From Cryphonectria parasitica EP155 (lineage: Eukaryota > Ascomycota > Sordariomycetes > Diaporthales > Cryphonectriaceae): a stretch of 64,000 bases of DNA. Positions 22,989 through 36,339 of this stretch are shown here, piece after piece (positions within the stretch are counted from its first letter, which is position 1; each line of letters begins with the position of its first letter). Under the pieces are notes generated by a model. It was given only the letters and a program-made list of their open reading frames with translations, made no database searches and was not told the DNA's origin. The stretch lies in contig NW_024468910.1 in the NCBI RefSeq assembly GCF_011745365.1, positions 1,578,068-1,642,067 of the forward strand, read 5' to 3'. A program made the position numbers and the translations under genes.

Positions 22989-23867
22989 GAAAGCTTTTAT
23001 CAAATCCAGCTTTTCTGCTAATAATTAGCTAGATTAAAGCTTAATATTTTCTTTCCAGAGTATAAGCATCTTGAATTTCTAAATACTATTTATATTCTAT
23101 ATAAACTTTTTGAAATTAGTAGCTAAATATATGCTTTTTAGCAGAACTCTATTTATAATCTTAAGCTTATAAGCATATTTATTTAGAATCTAAGCAATCA
23201 GATATAAACTCTTCTATTTATGAGAAATCTTAGCATTATATAAATAGCTTATTTTCCGAATATAATTATAAATAAGTATAAGATCTTTAATATTCAGTTG
23301 AAATTTTTATATTAAATTTTGTATTTAATCTTTAGCTATAATTTTTTAATAATATATCTAGATAGCTTTAATTATCTTCTGCATATTATCTTCCTTAGCT
23401 GCAATTATTCTTAATCACATTTTAAACACTTTCTGAGAAGATTAATCTTTAGTTTATATAAGAATTTTTTATATTAGAATTTCAGTTTCAATTAAAATAA
23501 GCAGTTCTTAATCAAAAATCAAATAGAAAAAGCTATATTTATATAATTAGCAGATTATAATTCTTTTAGCAAAGAATATAAGTTTTAAATACTGCTTTTA
23601 TCTTTAGAATTAAGTATTAACTAGCTTAGCAAGAATACTTGCTAAGAAAGAATAATCAGCTTCTACTTATTCTTAAGTATAGAAATTATAACTAAAAACC
23701 TGAATAAGCAGAATCTCAAGAGCTCTAATAATCTTAGCTATTTCAGCTTTGTTTTCTGATTATCTATTAATAATAATTTTGAAAGAATACTCGAATATAA
23801 GAATAATCTTCTTCAAAATAAACTTTCTTATTTTCGCAGCTATAGCTTTCTTAAGAAATCTTGCAAG
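22989..23867 (-). pseudogene. Gypsy-A integrase C-terminal fragment
   Basis: Aligns with 24110-25000 and with 36593-37800, so it is a second partial copy of the same Gypsy-A segment lying next to the first. The left edge (GAAAGCTTTTATCAAATCC) is the Gypsy-D insertion point and the right edge is LTR-C. It is heavily mutated with no usable frame. Confidence 0.8.
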
Positions 23868-24081
23868 TGTCAGGTGGAAAGGTTGCAAAGGCAATGTGGC
23901 GAGGTCTTTTCTCTCTTTCAGGGGCATACAACCAGAATAACATTGAGGCCTAAGGAGCTAAGTTCTGCTCAGCAGTGCTGATGTGGCTAGAAAGCCGCTT
24001 TATAGCCGCATATTGCTTAGTCATCCGTAATCCAGCTGGCTTAGCTGGCTCTGAGCCTTGCTGGCACAATCGGCCCTGACA
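23868..24081 (-). repeat. LTR-C, solo copy
   Basis: 214 bp, TGTCAGGTGG...GGCCCTGACA, nearly identical to the pair at 51848 and 54062. The strand is inferred from the pair: a TATAAAGCGGC box reads on the minus strand and the purine tract lies on that strand. No target duplication is visible (flanks GCAAG and AATTT). It separates two overlapping Gypsy-A fragments, so it probably marks recombination rather than a simple insertion. Confidence 0.85.
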
Positions 24082-27000
24082 AATTTCGAGAATATTATTA
24101 TCTAATTCCTTTTATTAAAGAGTTCTTATTAAATCTAGCTTTTCTGCTAATAATTAGCTAGATTAAAGCTTAATATCTTCTTCTCAGAGCATAAATATCT
24201 CAGATTCTCAAATATTATTCATATTTTATATAAACTTTTTAAGATTAATAGCTAAATATATATCTTTTAGCAGAATTTCATTTATAGTCTTAAGCTTATA
24301 AGCATATTTATTTAGAATCTAAGTAATCAGATATAAACTCTTCTATTTATAAGAAATCTTAGTATTGCATAAATAGCTTATTTTCCGAATATAATTATAA
24401 ATAAATATAAGATTTCTAATATTTAGTTAAGATTTTTATATTAGATTCTATATTTAACTTTTAGCTATAATCTTTTAATAATATACTTAAATAGCTTTAA
24501 TTATTTTCTGCATATTATCTTTCTTAGCTGCAATTATTCTTAACTACATTTTAAATACTTTCTAAGAGAATTAGTCTTTAGTTTATATAAGAACTCTCTA
24601 TATTAGGATTTTAGTTTCAATTAGAATAAGCAGCTTCCAACTAAAAATCAAATAAAAAGAATTATATTTATGCAATTAGCAGATTATAATTCTTTTAGCA
24701 AAGAATACAAGTTTCAAATACTACTTTTATCTCTAGAATTAAGTATTAGCTAGCTTAATAAGAATACTTGCTAAGAAAAGATAATTAGCTTCTATTTATT
24801 CTTAAGTATAAGAATTATAACTAAAGATTTGAATAAGCAGAATCTTAAGAGCTCTAATAATTTTAGCTATCTTAATCTTATTTTCTAATTCTCTATTAAT
24901 AGTAATTTTGAAAGAGTATTTAAATACAAGAATAATCTCCTTCAAAATAAACTTTCTTATTTTTATAGCTATAGCTTTCTTAAGAAATCTTGCAAATATA
25001 TAGCTAGTTAGATTATAGCAAGCTTCTGCAAGATATCTATAACTGCTATTCTTAGCTATATATTGAATATTAATACTAATTTTTATAAAGAGTTAATTTA
25101 GAAGAATTGGAATTACTTCTTCTTTTCATATCTTTGAATCGAATTTTATATATTTCTTGCAATCTGAAATAGTATTAGCTATATCTATTCAGAAATCTCT
25201 TTAATAATAGAATTGCTTAATATAAGCTACTATAGAATCTTAATCTTAATATTCAAACTTAGTATAATATTTTCTAATAATTCAGCAATAAAGATTAGAA
25301 TTATTTACTATTTATTAGTATAAGAGTTTTGTATTAGTATAGCGCTATAGAGCTTAATCAAGTATTTAATGCTTTAATACTTCTATTATGAAATTCTTAT
25401 AATCTTTCTTAGAAAGTTTTAATAAAATAATTCTGTAATATAAGAACTCTATATATTATTTTAACTATTTTATCTACTAAAGAATTAAATTTAGCAGTAA
25501 TATTAGATTAGCTTTATCTAAGTTTATATTATTAAGCTAAGCATTATACTAGTTCTTAATATTATTATCTTTATTTTTCTTAGATAGTATTAAATATAAA
25601 GATTAAGAAAGAGCATTAGCTACAGAATTTTTTAATCTAGGAATATATTTAATAATAAAATCGAATATCTTAATTATTACTATTTATCTATTTAGAAGAG
25701 CATTAGATATATTATTTATTTCTTTATTAAATTAGTTTATCAGAATATAAGCATTGATTTCTAGAATAAAATAGCAATTATAGAAATGCTGCTAAAGAGA
25801 TTATAAAGTATAGAGAATAGTATAATATTTCTTCTTAGTAGCATTATACTTTTATATTGCAACTATTCAGATTTTACTAATGAAATATGCTAGCTTTTAT
25901 TTATTCTTTATTATTTATATTAGTATAATGCTTCAGCTTAATAAGCTTGTATTTATTATAAAAATAATCTTTCTAATATTAGTATTATAATTAATTGAAA
26001 TAATAACTAAATAAGATATAAGTATTTGAATAAGTATAGCAATAGCTTCTTTCTATTTCTTCTCTTATTTCTATACAGCATCTTTCTTAAGAAGATTATA
26101 AAGTAGTTAAGCAATAATTGCAAAGTTCTAAATCTAAGCTGTATAATAAATAATTAATCTAATGAAAAAGCGAATATCTTTAATATTCTTATATTCTATT
26201 TAAGCTAGAAGCTTTTTTATCTTTCTAATTCTAAGATTATTATCTGCTGAAACTAATAATATAATTAATTATATTAACTTTTACTCAGTATTATTCTGTT
26301 TTGAATATTAAGATTATAGCTCTAGCTAGCTCTATATTTATAAGAATCTTATTAAGATTTCTAATATGCTTAGTAATATATCTATATACTCTGGAAAAGC
26401 TTAAAATCTCTTTATTTTTATAGATTATTATAGAATTATAAATAGAAATATTATTAAGAAAAAGCTAGTATATATAAGAAATAAAATTATATAGAAATCT
26501 AATTATTATTCTTATAAACTAAGCAATAGAATTAGTAATACTCTAGAGTAAAATATATATTCTGAATAAGCTTAAAAGTATTAAAAAGATTATTATATTT
26601 CTGTTATTAAAATGCAGTTATACTTAATTGTATTCGGAAAAGAAGTTAAGTAATAAAAGAATCTTATATATAGCAAACTTTTTCGAGAATTCATCTAAAA
26701 TAAGCAGCATAAAAGCATTCTTGAAGCTATGCTTATTATATTTTTAAGTATTATTAATTAAATATAAGCTATTATTCTTTTTAATAATAAGAAACTAATT
26801 ATTTCTATATAATATATAGTTTTTCTTAATAATCTTTTATTTAATATATTATTTTAAAAGCTTTATTAACTTTAGCTTAAAAATATTAAAAATTAAAATA
26901 TATTTTACTTAAAAAATCTTATAGAGTATAATTCTAATTTCTTATAAAAAAGCTACTTTCTTAATAATCTTTCCAATTTTAATAAAATTCTATATAAGAG

Positions 27001-30000
27001 CTTTGATTCTATTTCTTAATATATATTTGAATATTTTCTTCTTAGCTTTAGAAAACTCTTTACAGTTTTTCTCTTGTATAGCAGCTTACTGCTTAGATCT
27101 TAGATACTTATTAGAATTCAAATTGCTAAACTTGGATTTAATTCACTTATTATACTTAATAAGCTTTATAGATTACTAAGCTCGTTTTATCTCTTCAATC
27201 TTAGCAAGCTTTTATTCAATTATTCCTTTTAGTACTAAATTATCAGATTAGGAATTATTAATTAACTTAATCTTCTTATCTTTAAGCTTATAAAGAGTAT
27301 TAACTAAGCTTAAAATATCTTTTCTTTTCTTTTCTATATAATATAGCTAATATAAATAGCGCTAGCTGTCATGCATTTCATATAAGCAAGACTCTTAAAT
27401 CGCTCCTTTCTTATTTACTATAGAGCAATTCTTCTTCAACTTCCTTCTTATTAGTTCTATCATTAACTCATTTACAACAGCTACAATATCTCATTCAGAT
27501 ATAAATATTATAGCTATATCTTTCTTTTCCAATAATATTCATTCTAGAACAACTTCTCTGCTAATAGCTCTACATTCCTTAGAATAGCTGCTAGTACTCA
27601 GTTTTTTAGTATAATTCTGTATAAATCCTTCCTTTTAAGGAGTTTCTGATTGCTAATTATAATAACTAGTTATACTTCTCCAAAAGCAAAGCTTATATAG
27701 AGAAATCTAGAAATGGAATAATTAAAGAAAAGCTTGATCTATATTATAAATAGCATTTCTAATAGCATAGAATAATTTAGCAATATTAATTTATTATTAA
27801 TAATATAGAATATTACTTGTTTAGAGAAGCTATTATAAAAAATATTAATTTTAAGAATTCTAATAAGTGCTATATCTAATTTATTGTATATGCATAAGAT
27901 AATATTCGATATTAGCATATAAGACAAGCATATACTTGAATACAGAGAAAGAGCTACTAAGCTTATTTCAGTATTTATATTCAGCATTGCTTATATAAAT
28001 TCATTCTCTTTACTTTCTAGCTGCAGAGAGATGTATGCTACTGAAGCAATGCTTCTATCTTGAATGCTGCTAAGAGCAGTTATAAAAGCTATTACAGAAG
28101 AAAATAAAGATTTGTTAAAAGCTCAAATCATATTAATAGTAAGCTTAATATAGCTAGATTTAGCAATAAGAAACAAAGCTTAAATTGCAGATAGTTAAGC
28201 TAATCTCGAAAAATACTTAGTAATATTCTGAGTATTAATAATCTGATTATTAATAAATTCTTCAGATTAGAAAAGCATCGAGATTCCGAATTTATGCTGT
28301 AATAAATTAGCTAATCTAGCAGTATCTGCTTTATATAGATCTGAGCTTGTTTAATTATTAAGATTAATAACTTTTCAAGCTTTAGAGCTGATTTCTTGAA
28401 GATTGTAAATTAGATAAGCTTTTCATTCTAATAATATAATTATTATTTTCCAGCCTGAAATCTTCAATAAGTAGTTTAGAAACTGATTTAGAAGCTTATT
28501 ATTAATAGCTTGAATTATTAGCTCTTTATTCAAACTGTTGAATTGCTTATTAGATTTTTCCGATTCAATATTTCTAAAATATATAGAAATCTCAATAGTT
28601 CTTATACTTATATCTTCTTCAATCTTACTATTATCATATTCAGCCTTCTTAATACAGCACTTCTTTGCTTTACTAGCATTTATCTAAGCTTAAACAAGCT
28701 TAATATCTATAATATTAATACTAAGAAGCTTTGATAAATATAGTTCAGCTTAAGCTAAAATAAGATATAACTTTTCTACTTGAATCTTATTAGCATTGCT
28801 AAGAATCTTAATATTATTAGTTCTATATTAATTATTATATCTAAGAATAGAATTAATCTCTTTTTATAATATCTTATTCTTAGCTATTTCAGAATCTCTA
28901 TACTATTTCTTATTCTCTTGAATTAAATTAATATATTAAGAAATCTAAGAATTCTTAATACTTTTTAGCTGCTAATTCTTATAAAAACTAAGAATTAGAT
29001 AGATTATACTGCTTTTAGAATTATCTTAAGCAGATATAATCTAGCTATATAATACTGATTTTAATCTAGAATCTAGAAACTCTAAGTAATTGCTAAAATG
29101 CTATTCTAGCTTTGCTAATACTAAAGTATAGCAGATGCTATAATTCATAATAATACGAAGTTTTATGCATTTATAAGCTCTATAGAACTTCGATTTATAA
29201 CTGTAGCATCTATGCAGAGTTCTGTTCTTCTTCAGAATTTTATTAATCTCTGCTTGCTATACTTCAGAGTACTGCTTATTCTTATTCTCTGAACTTATAT
29301 AGATAATATTTATCTGCAAGGAATTTATATTTCTCTAGAAAGAATTTCTTGCAAAAACAGTTTGAAGATGCTTAATTAGATATAAGATTTCTTATAAAGC
29401 TTTAGTTTAATTATATAAGATATTCTATATCTGTTTAAGAATATTAGTTTGCAGCTTTAAGGATTTTGCTATTATAATTTAATTAATGCAGAATTGCTTT
29501 ATTATTAAAGCTCACTAATTATATTCTTAGTTGCTCTTCTAAGCAGATTTAGCTTTCAAGATCTGCTTAGTTAGTTTAAGCTAAGCTTATTAATTATAAG
29601 TTAATTATTAAAGCAATTAATAATATAATAGCTCTATTGCTTATTTTAATAGATTTATTAGTTAACTGAGAGTATTATATATTAAATATAAAATAGAAAT
29701 AAGCTAAATCTGATTAAGAACTAGCTAAGATAAAAGTATAGAAGAATCTTGAAATTAAGCTTATTAATAAAGTTGAAGATTAGTAATACTAAAAGCAAGT
29801 TAATCTTGAGTTTTCTTCTGAAATACTTTATAATAAACCTTTAACAGCTTTTCTATAAGATAAGGCTACTTCTTATTGCTAATACTTTTAGCAATAATAC
29901 TATAATTAGCTTAGAAATGCTTAATCCAGATTGAAAAGAGCTTTATTTATGCTTCTGCTATAGATTAACTATCTTTAATCTTAAGATGAGTAAGAGTATT

Positions 30001-31018
30001 ATTATAGTTTATAATAAACAATTAGAAGCTAGCAGCATTAGTAATGAAATAATTATTAATAATATTCAAGTGCTTCTGCTTGGGAATATATATCTGAAGA
30101 TAATTCTAAAGATAATGTTGTGGTGGCCAGGGTGGTAGTCCGTGGGACATGGAGTACAGTGGGTCAAGGGTTCTTATACATATAAAGGATACCACCCACT
30201 TTTCAAATTCTTTAGCTATAAGCAACAATAAAGCATCCTTTCTCTTCTTTTCAATTTTGAACCCTTTGGACAGGTCTAAGACAGGTTTTTCACTCTGTTC
30301 TTGCGCCCGTGTGGCCTTAGTTTGCTGTCCTCATCTGTACAGGCACGCTTGGGTTGTACGGGCTCTTGCTCATTGCTTCGGCAGCTGTTTGTCCCTTTTT
30401 CTTTCGAGGGCGACGGCGCCCTAGTTCTGGTTCAATAATAAGCAACTAATAGTTGCTTTTTTTATTCATTTCAAGTTTTAGTACTTATAGTAAATCTCTT
30501 TACTTTTTTAGCAATAATTGTATTTATACAAAAGCTTTTTATAAAGTTGAATGCTTAAGTATTATTAATTCCTTTAATCTAATGCTACTAATTGAATCGC
30601 TTTAGCTATAAGAAAACTTTTATATAAGCAAACAATATCAACTTATTATCAGCAAGCTTACTATAGAAGAGAAATCTGAAGTTCTAACTATAGTAATTAT
30701 TAGCTAGTTAATTAGCTAAACTAAATATCTGATTAGAAGAGTTTTCAGATATAAAAGCTATTTTGCTTCTTAATTATCGCTTTCTCCAATATTTCTTTGC
30801 TTTCCTGATTCGAGATTCTTAAATTGAAAGTGCTACAGCTGGAATGCTTTCCGTATTCTGCGGAAGATAATATTATAGAGATTGAAAGAGTTCAGATACT
30901 TAAAGAAGATTCAGTTTATAAGTAGAGCGTATATAAGATTTGTTTTGTAATAAATAATAAGAGATTGAATTAGCTATTCTATATTATATTGGAATTTTCT
31001 TTATTAATAGTTCTGCTA
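24082..31018 (-). pseudogene. Gypsy-A copy 2, gag-pol without LTRs
   Basis: Reverse-strand Gypsy-A from just after the PBS region (31018) to past integrase (24082), interrupted by a solo LTR-A at 30116. It is the most A+T-rich of the copies. The protease site reads MLNINTEISL at about 27987-27958 in place of DTGAE, inside an open stretch down to 27739. RT, RNase H and integrase follow at lower coordinates (about 26.9-24.9 kb). At 31018, where copy 3 has its 5' LTR, this copy runs into unrelated A+T-rich DNA. Nothing here can be expressed as protein. Confidence 0.82.
30116..30434 (+). repeat. Solo LTR-A with 4 bp target duplication
   Basis: 319 bp, almost unmutated, flanked by ATAA at 30112-30115 and 30435-30438. 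The empty site is seen in copy 3 near 42910 (AGAGCAATAAGCAAC), which shows that the duplication is real and that LTR-A integrates with 4 bp. It contains TATA-like CATATAAAGG. It is nearly identical to the solo copy at 36828, so both are younger than the mutated element they sit in. Confidence 0.93.
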
Positions 31019-31395
31019 ATTAATAAAAATATTTCTAATTAAATATAAGATATTAATTAAAGTTTAATATTAGATAATATTATTATAATTCTTAATCTCT
31101 ATTTCTTATATATACTAATAATTTCTTATTTTTATCTTTTTATATTCTTTGCTTTTAAAATAATATAATTAGCAAGCTTTTGATTCAAAGAATTAATATA
31201 GCTAGATATATTCAGATAAAGCATGCTAATTAAATTATTATAAGAAGTATAAATCCTATTAATTATATTACTTTTTTCCGAAGAGTACTATTTACTAAAA
31301 ATATTCTACTTTATAATTTAATTATAAATTCATATTCAATATAATTAAACTTTCTGCTATAGCTTATATAAATCTAAGCTATATTAGCTTCTATA
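31019..31395. other. A+T-rich stretch, unassigned
   Basis: Follows the truncated 5' end of Gypsy-A copy 2 and leads into the repeat at 31396. I find no partner for it in the window and no frame worth calling. It probably belongs to the same unclassified repeat, whose corresponding part would lie left of position 1. Confidence 0.4.
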
Positions 31396-31731
31396 TAGAA
31401 TTATTAATTAATATAAGAAATATTGGAAAAAGAAATTCGTTTCTTCATAATATTAGCTTGCAAGCTTAATATATTATTTATCAGCTTATAATCAGAACTC
31501 ATATTACTCCTTCTCTATTTACTCATCTTCTCTTTACAAAAAATCTTAAGCATAATCCAAAGTCCAGATATAATATATAGCTTATTATATAAGCATAATA
31601 AATAAAAGAAATAAAAGAGCTCAGCAGAGAAAAAGAGTACGCCCATTCATAGAGTAAACTTGCTGCTCTTACTAATTCTTACAAACTATAATGCAAACAG
31701 CTCTGAGCTACCAGCCTGAACAGCTAAGTTG
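31396..31731. repeat. Unclassified dispersed repeat, copy 2
   Basis: Aligned copy of 1-342, more mutated. Its right edge (GAACAGCTAAGT) meets LTR-B at 31732, whereas copy 1 continues for about 25 bp and then meets LTR-A. Both copies are thus truncated by LTRs on the same side. Confidence 0.6.
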
Positions 31732-31909
31732 TAATGAGCACTGCAGCAATCCGAAGATTTCTAAGTACACGAAGGGATTTATGCTAACAAGAGCGGTATC
31801 AAAGTATCAAGTCCTTGAATACGGAACCGTACAAGTCCTAATAAGCGATGCAAGTATTCACTGCCTTTAAGGCTACTCAGTATGTAAGACTGAATACTTA
31901 GATTGATAA
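31732..31909 (-). repeat. LTR-B, truncated
   Basis: The first 178 bp (read on +) of a reverse LTR-B, TGTAATGAGCACTGCAGC to CTTAGATTGATAA, which is the U5/R side in LTR sense. It is cut by the LTR-A end of Gypsy-A copy 3 at 31910. The U3 side is absent. Confidence 0.85.
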
Positions 31910-32228
31910 TGAACCAGAACTAGAGCGCCGTCGCCCTCGAAAGAAAAAGGGACAAATAGCTGCCGAAGCAATGAGCAAGAGCTCATGCAATCCAAGCGTG
32001 CCTGTACAGATAAGAACAGCAAACTAAGGCTATACGGGCGCAAGAACAGGGTAAAAAACCTGTCTTAGACCTGTTCAAAGGATTCAAAATTGAAAAGAAG
32101 AGAAAGAATTCTTGATTGTTGCTTATAGCTAAAGAATTTGAAAAGTAGGTAGTATCCTTTATATGTATGAGAACTCTTGATCCACTATACTCCATATTCT
32201 ACGGATTACCACCCTGGCTACTATAACA
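31910..32228 (-). repeat. LTR-A, 3' LTR of Gypsy-A copy 3
   Basis: 319 bp reverse LTR-A adjoining the purine tract (reverse complement GTTCTCCTCTA at 32229). It is clearly RIP-mutated compared with the LTR at 43493. Confidence 0.9.
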
Positions 32229-32349
32229 GTTCTCCTCTAGCAACTTTCTTCCAAAGTTGCAATAAGTTTAATGATATGCTAGGTTTGATTAGAAGGAGAT
32301 GAAATAAAAAAATAAAGAATTCATTACAAACTGCTAAAGGAAATACTGC

Positions 32350-35184
32350 AAACCAAACTATCTTTCCAATTCAATTCTCATACTTCTTCCTATTGCTTAA
32401 ACTATTATTCAAATCAATGCAAAAGTATTAGTATTTATTTTCAGTTTATTCGTAATATAAGCATAATCTGAATAGATTCTAATGCTAATCTCTTCTCTAT
32501 TTCTGTCTGCTCTCAAACTCTGCTTGAGCAGCAGCAGCAGCAGCAGTTCTCTCCTGATTCTGCATTCTCACTCGACAAATCCTTTCGCAGTCTGCTTTAT
32601 ACATATCCATCTTAATAGCATAATCAAACTCTATTCAGTTCGGAGAATCTACTGAGAGCTTAATAGAATTAAAGCTATGAAGCTTATTTCATAGAAGCAT
32701 ACGAGATTTCTGAAGTTTATTAGGAAAACTGAGAAGCATGATATTGCTGCTTCTCAGTTTCTGATGCAATGGAGCTTCAGTAGCACGTTCAAACTTAGCT
32801 GTTTGCTGCATTAATAAATTGATTATTGGTTCTGAACTAACAAGCGTTCTTTGAGATGAAGAGGAGTAAGAATTGGTAGGAGTTCTGGATAGAAGTTGAT
32901 TTAATTCTGAGCTAATACTATGTTCTCTTGATGAATGCAAGATTGGGCTAGCTGAAGCTGTGCTCTCTCAGAACTGTTGTTTTAACGAAACTAAGCTAAA
33001 TGCTCTACTTGCTCTGAAATCCTTTAGAGCAAAGGCTGATATATCTCTTCTCATTCTATCGAGATTATCTTCAATAGATAGTTCAAGCAAGTCTGCAATT
33101 CCTTTCATAAAAAAGATAATATTCAGCTTATAAGTTATGTTTAGTATTTTATTAGCTTTTACTTATACAGCTTTGTATTCTTGAAGTAAGATATTTCTTC
33201 TTAATAGCTAATTAGGATATTGCATATAGTTGCTATATCTTAGCTTATAGAAGAAAGCTTAGCAATACAAGCTTATTATAGCTATCTCTGCATTTCATTC
33301 TTCTATATTTTATATAGTTTCTTTATAATTAAGATAGAAAGCTTGCTTCTAGTTTGAATAGCTATTAGATGATTGATAGAAATCAGTAGATTTCAGAATT
33401 CAAAGGCGAAATAGTTCGATTATATAGAGCAGAGCTGTATTTGAATTATTATCTAGCAGCATAATTAGAACATTCTCGAAATCCTAATCCTGATTAGCTC
33501 TAGCATTTCTGAGCTAACTGTTCAGATAGTACTTGCTTGCATAAGCTAGTAGGATATCGCCGGATTTGTATATAGCAATGTAAAATCCTTTTTCAGTCTT
33601 TATATCGAGCTAAGATAGAATATAAGCTAAAGTTGCTGTATTAACTAAAAGAAGAATCTATAAGCGCTTCTGTCTAGCTTTATGTTTGAGTAGATTCTGC
33701 TTATTAAGAATATCAAAAGAGCTAAATAGATAAGCTATTAATAGAATATAAAAGCATTCTATTAAGAATATATCTTATTGATTATACTAAGTATAATAAT
33801 GAAAAGCAGCTATAGTATACTGCAAACTAATATCTTGAGAAACTTCTATATCTAAGAATCCAATTAGATTATAGATATCAAGAAGATATTTGGAAGAATT
33901 AGTGCTGAAGATTGTAAGCAAGTATGATTTGCAAGAGAGTAATTCTGAGAAGTACTTCTTAACGAGTTCTGCTACTAAATAATTTTCTTTATTCCTTAGA
34001 TTAAAATAGAGCGAATAATTCTTGATTACTTCAGTTAGATATAGCGCTCTAAGAAAGATAGTTCGAAAGTAGTAAGTCTTAGTTATTCAGTTTTCTTAGC
34101 TATGCTGGATAGATGAGAACAGAGAGTACTTGAATTCAGCTATTGCTGCTGAGTTGAAAGGAAAGTGAAAAGAGAAGAACAGCTTTGTTGAAAGGTAAGC
34201 AATTGCGAGAGAGATTTGCAAAGGTATAAAGTTAAGAGATTAAGAGGATATTGACTGAGGAAGAAAGATAGAGAAGAATGCAGCTTCAGCTAGAAGATTT
34301 ATTAAGAAAGATAATATTATATAAGCAGAGCAGTTAACAATTTGCTCTGATGTTAGTATATAGGTTTGGAGCAGTATTGATGAAGAAGAAAAAAGAGTAT
34401 ATATATGCTTAAGAAAGGTAGTTATGAAGAGATTAAAGGAGGAAGAAGAATAGCTGGCTGCGAGTATGAATGAAATAGCTAATTTATCTTATTTAGCAAT
34501 TATTCAAGTAATTCACTGCTTTTCGTTTATTATAAAGCAAACAGCTTTATTCTTAGCTAAATAGAAGCTATTCAGCAATAAACTGAATAAAAAGCGTGAT
34601 AATTCAGTTAAATGTATTTGTTATTCATTACTATCTCATCAATCTTTAGCAATCTGTTCAATAATCTCTCTCTCAGTTCACCTTGCTTTTCAATTCATTC
34701 TTCGCATAACAACTTCTCCTTCTATTAATCTTCCCTTGCTCAGCTCTGCAATACGCTTAAGATATCTCGAATTATTACTAATGCTGTTTTCTCTTTATAT
34801 GTAAATACTGCTTCTTAAGAGATTAATAAGATCTAAATCTAGTTTTCTTCTTTAGTTTCTTCTTTTTAGAGCAGCAATTATTACTAGCTTAAGAATATTC
34901 ATATTAATTTTCTTAATATTACAAACTTCAATATTATTAAGGAAGATCTTAGCTTGATATATACTTCTTGAGATATCTAAAGCGATATTATGTTTTGAAA
35001 TAACTTACTGCTAAGCTCTAGCTTTGCTGCTTATTTCGCAAAGCTGAATAATAAGGATTTTATTAAACTGAATTCTATTATAGTATATAAAGCTGATTAG
35101 AAGCTTTTCAGCGAGTATCTTATCTGCATCTTCTCTCAATCTAAGCAAGTAAATTCCCTTCTTATTCAGTTTTATAGTTAGTAT
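32350..35184 (-). pseudogene. Gypsy-A downstream sense ORF, copy 3
   Basis: The matching stretch to 7012-9850, on the element's sense strand. The start codon position reads ATA (35184-35182). The open part 32940-32689 gives SSREHSISSELNQLLSRTP and a Ser/Gln/Leu-rich sequence, then the conserved Ala run. The residue choice is well conserved with the copies at 9.3 kb and 60.5 kb, which argues that this strand is the coding one. Function unknown. Confidence 0.42.
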
Positions 35185-35594
35185 AATCTAATCTCTTGCA
35201 ATTGCTGCTCCTATTAGTATGTTACTGCTTGCATGTTTATATAAAAGCAGCAGATTAATATTAACTAGCTTTTTCTAGAATGCATTTCAATAAAGAGCTT
35301 CTTTAATAAGAAGTATAGCAACTATATTTATTATGCAGAATCTGAGTATAACTATATTAAAAACTTTTCTTGTATTAAAAAGTGTAATATGCAAGTAAGA
35401 TTTCCATTCTGATATTTTTGATTAGATTTGAGTATATACTAATTATTATTCTTCTTGCAGCATTAATACTTGTTTTACTAATTTAGCTCTCGATATATAA
35501 TCGAGATAGATTCTTAAATCAATTCCAATACTAATATTGAGCATATTATTAAAGCTTAATACAAGCTTATACGGAATAAAGATATTGCATATAA

Positions 35595-35996
35595 CTAGAT
35601 CAAATAAGTTCCTTTTATACTAAGGAAGTAATATTCATAGGATACTATAAGTTTTATAATTAATTATAGTTGCAATGCTTAAGGAAATCATTGCTAACTT
35701 TATCTGCATAGATTAGCAAGAAGAGTATTGCTTCTTCTGCTTCCAAGAAGGGAGTATCTAAGTCTAAGCAGGCAGCTTTATAATCTGTATTTCGTAGCAA
35801 GGATAAAGGCAAGAGCAAGGCTGTAGTAGAATCTTGTATTGAGAAACGAGCTAAGTTCGTTCAATTTCAGAGTTCTTCTTCTGTTTTTAATAATGATTCT
35901 TCAGCGGATAATATGAATAATATGGATCTGAATAGGATAAGAAGAAAGCTATCGAATAATATTTACGAGTATTCTGATAATGAGAATAATATATAA
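35595..35996 (+). pseudogene. Gypsy-A convergent ORF, C-terminal part, best copy
   Basis: Antisense to the element. From CTA 35595 to TAA 35994-35996 the frame has no indel and only a few in-frame stops, all explained by C to T. It encodes a Ser/Lys/Ala-rich segment (SIASSASKKGVSKSKQ), a basic stretch (RSKDKGKSKAVVE) and an Asn/Asp-rich tail (SADNMNNMDLNRIRRK) ending in DNENNI. The composition resembles a disordered nuclear protein, and no family is recognised. It parallels Gypsy-B in having a gene convergent to pol near the 3' end. Confidence 0.42.
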
Positions 35997-36339
35997 AAAT
36001 AAAGAGTTTTCATAGGTTGCAGTATTTCTTTAGTACTCTGCATTTTTCATATATTGCATTTCAATATATTGCAATTTTTTTGAATAATGAAAATAGCTTT
36101 AGAGCTGATTAATATGCTCTGTGCTGAATGCTTTGAAATTTTTAAGTGGGTTTATAGTGTTCTGTGGCGAGTAGTAGCAGATAATACTTTGTTTCTTCTC
36201 TTCCAGCAAAATATATGAAATGAAATAGAAAAGATGAAAAGAAAATGTATTTTGCGAACAAAAAGGAAATATGAACAGAAAGAAATCAATCTTCTCTATA
36301 AGCTAGGAATACTGATTTAGTTGGGATTAGTATAAACAT

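Noticed and set aside
30149..30424. 91-residue ORF repeated at 36861-37136 and, mutated, at 32195-31983
   Set aside because: It lies entirely inside LTR-A, spans the TATA and R regions and is conserved only because the LTRs are recent copies. No codon-level constraint or start context supports a gene.
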